A stretch of DNA of 64,000 nucleotides from AP-15 sp963799085 (GTDB taxonomy: Bacteria; Pseudomonadota; Alphaproteobacteria; ATCC43930; CGMCC-115725): positions 124,001-188,000 of the forward strand of contig CAWCWA010000004.1 of the NCBI GenBank assembly GCA_963799085.1. Direction: 5' to 3'. Positions 58,218 to 64,000 of the stretch are shown piece by piece. The notes under the pieces were generated by a model. That model did not search any database. It had not been told where the DNA came from and saw only the letters and a program-made list of their open reading frames with translations. The translations under genes and the position numbers were made by a program. The first letter of the stretch is position 1; each line of letters opens with the position of its first letter.

Positions 58218-58748
58218 CGGACTCCCCTTTACCTGAGACAAACCGTTGAACCAACACGAGTTTCTCGGAAACCGAGCCCCGGTGCACCTATCCCGCATGT
58301 GAAATCCGGGCTAGCGCGGGTTCCGATCAGGTTGCATAACCGGCCATGGTTTTTATCTTTTCGAATCTACCCGATCGGAAACCGCTCTAAGCTCAGCCCC
58401 GGCATCGCAACGAGCCGGGACGTTGCGCGCAATCGGCGGCTTCGCGCCCCGCCCCGTTGCAGCACCGAGCCGGGCAGGCTCAAATGGCCAACCGACTCTA
58501 TTCGTCCCTGGATGAAGAAGGGGCTCAGGTCAGTGCGTCCATATCGGTGCCACGGAGCGGGATCTGACGACGCTCTCGTTCGGCTTTCTACCGTCGCAAC
58601 CCGGCTCACGGGCCGTCTAGTTCAAAGCGACGGTCGGAAAAGTCATGCTCGTTCCGATTTTACGCGATCCGACCTCGAGAACCTCCTCCCCGAAGGCCTA
58701 GAATTTGCCTCGATCGAAATCGCGGCAGGGGCCGCGCAAGGACGGCGC
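58218..58748. other. Gap between the IS1380 remnant and the small anti-sigma-like ORF
   Basis: About 530 bases. The first 60 bases probably are the IS1380 terminal region (GGTGCACCGGGGCTCGG on the minus strand). A plus-strand open frame (58299-58943) has no protein character and is antisense to the small ORF at 58749, so I treat it as spurious. Nothing else is recognised. Confidence 0.5.
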
Positions 58749-59003
58749 TCAGGGCGCTGTCGATTCCGGCGAACTGCACTCCTCAGGCTCGTCGAGCAGA
58801 TTGCACAAACGTGCCGGCACGGGCTCGTCGAGAACGTGACCGTAAAGTGCGCGCAGCAAGTCTTCGCCATGCGTCAGACCGTCGAGAAAGGCTCGAATGC
58901 TGCTCTCCAACGCGGGGCGGCCGCGCTGTGCCAGGCAACATAGACGTTCGTCCGACAGCCGCGGCGTCCTCGCCCGCGTTCGGTGTCCGCCAGTCCTGCG
59001 CAT
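58749..59003 (-). CDS. Small ORF with anti-sigma/NepR-like motif
   Basis: 84 residues from the ATG at 59003. It reads RLSDERLCCLAQRGRPALES then SIRAFLDGLTHGEDLLRALY and GHVLDEPVPARLCNLLDEPE. The LRALYxxVLDEPVPARL word is the conserved stretch of small alphaproteobacterial anti-sigma regulators (seen in RsiW-like N-termini, and similar to NepR's LRALY...VPDRFLDLL). The membrane part of an RsiW-type protein is absent. In the sequence as written it is in frame with yifB, but a likely one-base error (59144-59148) restores separate genes. No sigma factor gene is next to it. Confidence 0.45.
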   Translation of the reverse strand: MRRTGGHRTRARTPRLSDERLCCLAQRGRPALESSIRAFLDGLTHGEDLLRALYGHVLDEPVPARLCNLLDEPEECSSPESTAP

Positions 59004-59134
59004 GACCAACTCGAAAGTTAAATTCGTTCCATCCTGGTCGACTATGTTACAAAGGGCAAACGGCGTGTAACACCAAACGATCCAACAGACTGCGGCTGTA
59101 TCGCTATGCAGGATTCGCATGACGCGCTGATCGG

Positions 59135-60665
59135 TCACCCCGAGGGGGATTCTGTCGGTGGGCGCGACGAGGCGGCGATAGCTGAGCGCCTCGGCCACGT
59201 GAGGCCGACCGACGGCGGTGACGCCCTCGAGGTCGGCGAGCGTGCGCGCCACGCGCAGCACCCGATGATAGCCCCGCGCCGACAACCGCAACCGCTCGGC
59301 GGCGCGGGTGAGAAGCGCGCGTCCGCCCGCCTCCGGCGTGGCGACATCATCTAGTAGCGCTCCGTCGGCCTCGGCATTGGTCCGGATCGGCCGTTCGCCC
59401 GACAAGCCAGCATAGCGCGCCGCCTGCCGGGCGCGCGCTGTCGCCACGCGCACGGCCACGGCGGCGCTGTCCTCGGCCGGCGGGGGCAGGGCGAGATCGG
59501 CGGCCGAAACCGCCGGCACGTCGATGTGCAGATCGATGCGGTCGAGCAATGGGCCCGACAGCCTCCCCTGGTATTCCTCGGCGCAGCGCGGTGCCCGGCT
59601 ACATGCGGCATCGGCGAGACGGCCGCAGCGGCACGGGTTCATCGCCGCGATCAGCTGAAATCGTGCGGGATAAGTGACGTGTCCTGCGGCGCGGGCGACG
59701 GTGACGCGACCGGTCTCGAGCGGCTGGCGCAGCGCTTCAAGTGCGGCGCGGTTGAATTCCGGCAGTTCATCAAGAAAGAGCACACCTTGATGCGCTAACG
59801 AGATCTCCCCGGGACGCGCTCGCGTGCCGCCACCGACCAGTGCCGGCAACGAAGCGGAATGGTGCGGTTCGCGAAACGGCCGCTCGCGCGAAAGCCCAGC
59901 GCTTCGCAGACCGCCGGCTACCGATTGGATCATCCCCAGTTCCAGCGCCTCGGCCGGTTCGAGCGGCGGCAGCAGCGCCGGCAGCCGCGCGGCGAGCATC
60001 GACTTCCCGGCCCCTGGCGGTCCGATCATCAACAAATTGTGGCCACCCGCCGCGGCGATTTCGAGGGCGCGCTTGGCGCTCTCCTGACCCTTGACGTCCT
60101 TCAGGTCAAGACCCGCCGAGCGCGACGGGGCGAGTTTTGGCACGGGCGGCGGCAATATTTGCGAGCCCTTGAAATGATTGACGATCGCCAGCAGGCTCGG
60201 CGCTGCGACAATCTCGATGTCGGCCCAGGCCGCCTCGCCGCCGCACGCCGTGGGACAGATGACGCCAAGCCCCCGCTCCGCCGCGGCGAGCGCGGCAAGC
60301 AACACGCCCGCAACCCCCGTAATCGCTCCGTCGAGCGACAATTCGCCGAGTACGAGGTAGCCGCCCAACTCGTCGGCCGGCAGCACCTCCATCGCGGTCA
60401 GCAGCCCCAGCGCGATCGGCAGATCGAAGTGGCTGCCTTCCTTGAGCACGTCGGCCGGGGCGAGGTTGACCGTGATGCGTTTGGGCGGCAGCGCGAGACC
60501 CAGCGAATTGAGCGCAGAGCGGACCCGTTCGCGGGACTCGGCGACGGCTTTATCCGGGAGGCCGACGACGGTGAAGGTCGGCAGCCCGGACGCGATCGTT
60601 ACCTGGGTTTCGACCTCGATCACATCGACGCCATGAAATGCGACTGTCCGAACCCGCGCGATCAT
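59135..60665 (-). CDS. yifB: YifB/ComM-family Mg-chelatase-like AAA ATPase
   Basis: About 509 residues, the normal size. The start MIARVRTVAFHGVDVIEVET, GLPTFTVVGLPDKAVAESRE and GLALPPKRITVNLAPADVLK form the N-terminal ChlI-like domain. Walker A is NLLMIGPPGAGKSMLAARLP, Walker B is GVLFLDELPEF, and RFQLIAAMNPCRCGRLADAA holds the Cys motif. The C-terminus is SYRRLVAPTDR. In the given sequence the frame runs on for 130 codons to 58749. Removing one base in the five-G run at 59144-59148 gives a TGA at 59135 at the usual family length, so I place the end there. ComM relatives act in branch migration during natural transformation. Confidence 0.88.
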
Positions 60666-60809
60666 GCCGCAATCCGCCGTTGAACGCGCGGCGATTGTAT
60701 GTGCACGCACGCGCCAACGCTAGCCGCGAATCGTCCGGCTTTCTACGCCCGACCTGGCGGCAATCTCCTGGGAGACAAACCTGCGGGCAGCCCGGCGCTT
60801 CCTCCCCGC

Positions 60810-61403
60810 TCAAGCGTTCGGCGGAAACAGGCGCTCCTCGACGAGTCCGCACACGATGTGACCGGCCGTGATGTGAACCTGCTGGATGAGCGGCGTCACT
60901 TCCGAGGGGGCGTAGAGGCAGAGATCACAACGTCCGACCATCTCGCCGCCGGTCCCGCCGGTAAAGCCTATGACGGCGAGTCCCTTGGCGCGCGCCGCCG
61001 CAATCGCCCGCAAAATATTCGGGGACCGGCCCGAAGTCGAAATCGCGACAAGGACATCGCCCGAGGCGCCGAGGCCTAGGATCTGGCGTTCAAACAGCCG
61101 TTCATAGCCGTAGTCGTTGCCGATCGCGGTAAGGACCGAGCTGTCCGTGGTCAGCGCGAGGGCAGCGGCTGGCGCCCGGTCATAATTGAGCCGCGAGAGC
61201 AGCTCGCCGGCGATATGCTGTGCGTCGGCCGCACTTCCGCCATTGCCGGCGAGCAGCACCTTTCCCCCCTTGGCGAGCGAAACCGCGATCATGTCGGCGA
61301 TGTCGGCCAGGGTGCGGCAAAAGAACGGATCGTCGATTGCCGCCTGGAGCGCGTCGCGCGACTGGATCAGATAGTCCCGAATCGCCGGCAAGGACGGGCT
61401 CAC
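60810..61403 (-). CDS. gmhA: SIS-domain phosphoheptose isomerase (GmhA-like)
   Basis: 197 residues from a GTG directly after the stop of the small lipoprotein gene. The phosphosugar-binding motif is KVLLAGNGGSAADAQHIAGE, then ELLSRLNYDRAPAAALALTT, SSVLTAIGNDYGYERLFERQ, and the second SIS loop VLVAISTSGRSPNILRAIAA. The C-terminal QQVHITAGHIVCGLVE has the His residue of GmhA. GmhA converts sedoheptulose-7-phosphate to heptose-7-phosphate for LPS core. The downstream steps are not in the window, though a HAD phosphatase is encoded nearby. Confidence 0.88.
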   Translation of the reverse strand: MSPSLPAIRDYLIQSRDALQAAIDDPFFCRTLADIADMIAVSLAKGGKVLLAGNGGSAADAQHIAGELLSRLNYDRAPAAALALTTDSSVLTAIGNDYGYERLFERQILGLGASGDVLVAISTSGRSPNILRAIAAARAKGLAVIGFTGGTGGEMVGRCDLCLYAPSEVTPLIQQVHITAGHIVCGLVEERLFPPNA

Positions 61404-61694
61404 TCAATCGCCGACAAAGGGCCTGTGGACTTCGCAATGGCCGTTGGCGGCGATGATTTCGCCCGGCACGGCCGACACCGAATTATCCACGGTGCGAACA
61501 TCGGGGGTGGCGCAGAGCTGGTTGGCCAGCAAGTCGTTCACCTGCGGGTCGAAATTGTTGAATTCGATGAATTCGGGAGGAATGTTGCCCACTGGGTTGA
61601 GTGCGCTGACGCCGAAGCCGGGCTTCACCGGGATCTCGGGGGTGCATGAACAAAGGAGCAATTCAAGGATCGCCAGGGAGTAGAGCGCGCGCAT
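61404..61694 (-). CDS. Small putative lipoprotein or secreted protein
   Basis: 96 residues. The N-terminus RALYSLAILELLLCSCTPEI has a lipoprotein-like LLCSC, so it may be lipid-anchored at the second Cys. The mature part is neutral, with NPVGNIPPEFIEFNNFDPQV then NDLLANQLCATPDVRTVDNS and HCEVHRPFVGD. No family recognised. Its stop (TGA) is immediately followed by the gmhA GTG, so the two are co-translated. Confidence 0.6.
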   Translation of the reverse strand: MRALYSLAILELLLCSCTPEIPVKPGFGVSALNPVGNIPPEFIEFNNFDPQVNDLLANQLCATPDVRTVDNSVSAVPGEIIAANGHCEVHRPFVGD

Positions 61695-61761
61695 CGGAAA
61701 TACCGGAACCCTAGTTTGTGGCGCGGAGTGTGCCTAGACCGCCGAGCGAGCGCAACTGCCG

Positions 61762-62397
61762 TCAGAGGCGTGCAACGGCGTCGGTCAAAGTGCGCACATC
61801 GGCGATGACTGCCGCTGCGCCCAGGCTTAGGAGACGCGCACCGTGTCCCGGCCGGCAGTGTCCACCGCCGCAAAAGCCGATCGCAGTCATCCCGGCCGCG
61901 ACCGCAGCTTCGATTCCGGCGGGGCTGTCCTCAACGACGAGGCAGCGCGCGGGCGCGGCACCCATTTGCAGCGCGGCGTGCTGGAACAGGTCGGGCGCTG
62001 GCTTGCCACATGCCACCATCGTCGCGCTGAACAGGTTTTCTCCGAACCGCGGCTCGAGTTTGCGGAGAACCTGGTCGAGGGAATTGCTCGAGGCGACGCA
62101 GTACGGCATCGGCAGCGCATCGAGCACCTTTTCGATGCCCTCGACCGCCGGCAAAGGGATCCGTTCGATTGCCGCGCCGACGCGATCGGCGTAGGAGGGC
62201 GGCCGCGAGCGTCGCCATTCGCGTTCAATGACCGCCAGCATGTCCGGGTCCGACATACCGAGAAAGCGCGCCGCAAGCTCCTCCGGCGTTACTTGGTAGC
62301 CGTAAGCCGCGAGAACCTCGGCATGGGCGCGATTGATGATCGGCTCGCTGTCGACCAGGACCCAATCGCAATCGAAGATGACGAGGTCCGGGGTCAT
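61762..62397 (-). CDS. HAD-superfamily phosphatase (beta-phosphoglucomutase-like)
   Basis: 211 residues. HAD motif I is VIFDCDWVLVDSEPIINRAH; the nucleophile and acid Asp residues are present, but the usual Gly of DGVLVDSE is Trp here. Motif II lies in VASSNSLDQVLRKLEP, motif III in MVACGKPAPDLFQHAALQMG, and motif IV in CLVVEDSPAGIEAAVAAGMT. It is of the subfamily IA type that dephosphorylates sugar phosphates. The gene begins two bases after the ABC1 kinase stop, so they are co-transcribed. With gmhA nearby it could take part in nucleotide-sugar or heptose metabolism, but that is inference. Confidence 0.88.
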   Translation of the reverse strand: MTPDLVIFDCDWVLVDSEPIINRAHAEVLAAYGYQVTPEELAARFLGMSDPDMLAVIEREWRRSRPPSYADRVGAAIERIPLPAVEGIEKVLDALPMPYCVASSNSLDQVLRKLEPRFGENLFSATMVACGKPAPDLFQHAALQMGAAPARCLVVEDSPAGIEAAVAAGMTAIGFCGGGHCRPGHGARLLSLGAAAVIADVRTLTDAVARL

Positions 62398-62399
62398 GC

Positions 62400-63734
62400 C
62401 TATCCCGGCACCCCGGCTTCCGCGAGTGCGGCGACCTGACGGGCGGCAAGTGCGGCCTCGTCGAAATCGTCGATCAATTCGTGAAACAGCCGGTGCCAGT
62501 TGAGCCGGGCTTTCAGATGCATGAAGACCGAGCCCATCCCGATCGCAGCGCGGTCCATGAAGACGAATTCGCGCGGCGGGCGGATCCCGCCGAGTCGGCG
62601 GATGTCACGATGCACGGTTTCGGCGACCTCGCGACCATAGGCGCCGCTCGCCTTGTCCTGGATCGACCGCTCGCGGTCGTCGAGCAGCGGTCCGTAGACA
62701 TAACGAGCCCATAGGTTCAGGACCTCGATCATCTCGTTTGACACGTTGCCGAAGCCCCAACTTTGATAGGCGCGGACGGCGAGGTCGCGGTCGTCGCGTT
62801 CGAGCGCATGGTAGAGGTCGATAACCCCCCGGACAAAAGCCGACGGGAAGATGCGGATGCAGCCGTAATCGAGGAGGTTCACCGTACCGTCCGGCCGCAC
62901 CGTGTAATTGCCGAGATGCGGGTCACCGTGGATCACGCCAAAACGGTAGAACGGCAGATACCAGGTGCGGAACATGTGCCGGGCGACGCGGTTGCGCCGG
63001 GCGAGCGGCTCCGCGCCGGTATCGAGGATAGAATCGCCGTCGAGCCAGGTCATCGTCAATAAGCGTCGGGTCGAGAGCTCGGCCCAGGGCGCTGGCACCG
63101 CGACGCCATGCTCATCGCCCAGGATCTTGCCGTAGAGCCGCATATGTGCGGCCTCGCGCTCGTAGTCGAGTTCTTCGCGCAGCCTCTCGGCAATCTCGGC
63201 ATGGATTTCGGCGGTCGTGACCGCCCGGTCATAGCGTTCGTAGACCGCCATCGCCAGACGCAGCTGGCGCAGATCGGCTTCGACCGCCGAGGCCATGTCC
63301 GGGTACTGCAATTTGCAGGCGAGTGTCGTGCCGTCGAGTGCGGTCGCCCGGTGGACCTGGCCGAGCGAGGCTGCGCGCAAAGCGGTCTTTTCAAAATCGC
63401 GGAACCGGCTCTGCCAGTCGGGACCCAACTCACTCGCCATGCGGCGCCGCACGAAGGGCCAGCCCATCGCCGGGGCGTTGGCCTGCAGCTGGACGAGTTC
63501 CTCGACATACTCCTTGGGCAGGGCCTCGGGGATCGTGGCGAGGAGCTGCGCCACTTTCATCAGCGGGCCCTTGATGCCGCCGAGCACGGTCTTCAGTTCG
63601 GCCGCGTGACGGCTTCGGTCCAAAGGAAGGCCCAGATAGCGTTCGCCGGCGAGCCGGGCGGCGAGCCCGCCCATAGCCGTCGACACCTGGGCGTAGCGCC
63701 TTACGCGCCCGGTGAAGGAATTGTCGTCGGCCAC
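62400..63734 (-). CDS. ABC1/AarF-family atypical kinase
   Basis: 444 residues, typical. The KxGQ-like motif appears as GGIKGPLMKVAQLLATIPEA. The Ala-rich loop is ALRAASLGQVHRATALDGTT with LACKLQYPDM giving the ATP-binding Lys. ERLREELDYEREAAHMRLYG follows. The catalytic loop GVIHGDPHLGNYTVRPDGTV and the metal-binding LLDYGCIRIFP (DFG-equivalent) are intact. Members such as UbiB support ubiquinone synthesis or have lipid-related roles. It lies in an operon-like run between the pepF-like gene (11 bases upstream) and the HAD phosphatase. Confidence 0.9.
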   Translation of the reverse strand: MADDNSFTGRVRRYAQVSTAMGGLAARLAGERYLGLPLDRSRHAAELKTVLGGIKGPLMKVAQLLATIPEALPKEYVEELVQLQANAPAMGWPFVRRRMASELGPDWQSRFRDFEKTALRAASLGQVHRATALDGTTLACKLQYPDMASAVEADLRQLRLAMAVYERYDRAVTTAEIHAEIAERLREELDYEREAAHMRLYGKILGDEHGVAVPAPWAELSTRRLLTMTWLDGDSILDTGAEPLARRNRVARHMFRTWYLPFYRFGVIHGDPHLGNYTVRPDGTVNLLDYGCIRIFPSAFVRGVIDLYHALERDDRDLAVRAYQSWGFGNVSNEMIEVLNLWARYVYGPLLDDRERSIQDKASGAYGREVAETVHRDIRRLGGIRPPREFVFMDRAAIGMGSVFMHLKARLNWHRLFHELIDDFDEAALAARQVAALAEAGVPG

Positions 63735-63744
63735 GCTGAGCCGA

Positions 63745-64000
63745 TTAGCCGAGGGCTTCCAACTCGTCGATCAAGCGGCTGATCACGCCGAGGCCCTTCG
63801 ACCAGAAGGCCGAGTCGGTGGCATCGAGACCGAAGGGCGCCAGAAGTTCGCGATGCCGCAGCGTGCCCCCGGCGCGCAGCAAATCGAGGTAGCGCTCGGC
63901 AAAGCCCTGATGTGCGTCCTCGTAGACCGCGTAGAGCGAATTGACGAGGCAGTCGCCGAAGGCATACGCGTAGACGTAGAACGGCGTGTGGATGAAATGC
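63745..64000 (-). CDS. pepF: Oligoendopeptidase F (M3 family), C-terminal end only
   Basis: The last 84 codons; the rest lies beyond the window. The sequence HFIHTPFYVYAYAFGDCLVN then SLYAVYEDAHQGFAERYLDL, with GLDATDSAFWSKGLGVISRL and the stop, matches the conserved C-terminus of M3B oligoendopeptidase F. The zinc site HEXGH lies upstream, outside this window. The enzyme cleaves short peptides in the cytoplasm. The stop is 10 bases before the ABC1 kinase ATG. Confidence 0.85.
   Translation of the reverse strand, partial: HFIHTPFYVYAYAFGDCLVNSLYAVYEDAHQGFAERYLDLLRAGGTLRHRELLAPFGLDATDSAFWSKGLGVISRLIDELEALG

Noticed and set aside
58299..58943. Plus-strand open frame of 214 codons
   Set aside because: No recognisable protein features and partly antisense to the anti-sigma-like ORF.

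Overview
The window is about 64 kb of high-G+C DNA, roughly two thirds G+C by eye. It looks like an alphaproteobacterial chromosome, probably a soil or plant-associated heterotroph related to Rhizobiales or Rhodospirillales. The reasons are the small FRPNYRFER protein, the DUF488, MlaC-like and DUF805 genes, the many dipeptide-type ABC transporters, a molybdenum hydroxylase operon, and dispersed palindromic intergenic repeats. Gene names rest on protein motifs I can read; no database search was possible.

Layout. 1-2.7 kb: hydantoinase/oxoprolinase subunits (hyuB then hyuA, minus strand, hyuA cut by the window edge). 2.7-7.8 kb: a small conserved protein, then a tonB-like gene, ligA and recN on the minus strand. 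7.8-13.6 kb: CoA-transferase, PfkB sugar kinase, SDR dehydrogenase and pepN (all minus). 13.7-18.6 kb: a split two-gene ChrA pair, polysaccharide deacetylase, DUF488, methyltransferase and an MFS carrier. 18.8-25.2 kb: molybdenum hydroxylase operon with M (FAD), S (2Fe-2S) and two tandem paralogous large subunits, followed by a MoaD-like protein. 25.3-29.8 kb: DUF805, MlaC/Ttg2D-like, a Tyr/Gly-rich secreted peptide, a GH15 glycosidase and an HSL esterase. 29.9-32.3 kb: a TPR protein with almost identical 141-bp repeats. 32.6-35.1 kb: LLM monooxygenase, alpha/beta hydrolase and a lipoprotein. 35.3-50.3 kb: two complete dipeptide-type ABC importers; the first has a run of three full binding-protein paralogues plus a truncated fourth. 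50.7-56.5 kb: histidine kinase, DHA2 exporter, and a convergent overlapping pair (PAS-like and GNAT-like). 57.0-58.2 kb: abutting IS3 and IS1380 remnants. 58.7-64 kb: a small anti-sigma-like ORF, yifB, gmhA, a small lipoprotein, a HAD phosphatase, an ABC1/AarF kinase and the 3' end of pepF.

A dominant oddity is single-base frame disruption in otherwise well-conserved genes: ligA, recN, the 3' end of pepN, the sugar kinase, large subunit 1, the esterase, the TPR protein, the alpha/beta hydrolase, the first ABC cluster, the histidine kinase and probably yifB. Because ligA is normally essential and the protein sequence on both sides stays conserved, I read most of these as consensus errors rather than true pseudogenes. 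I give such genes full spans and flag the breaks.

No rRNA, tRNA or CRISPR array was seen. The most interesting loci are the hydroxylase operon with duplicated large subunits and a MoaD-like partner, the tandem array of binding proteins, the DNA-level repeat expansion in the TPR gene, and the convergent PAS/GNAT overlap.
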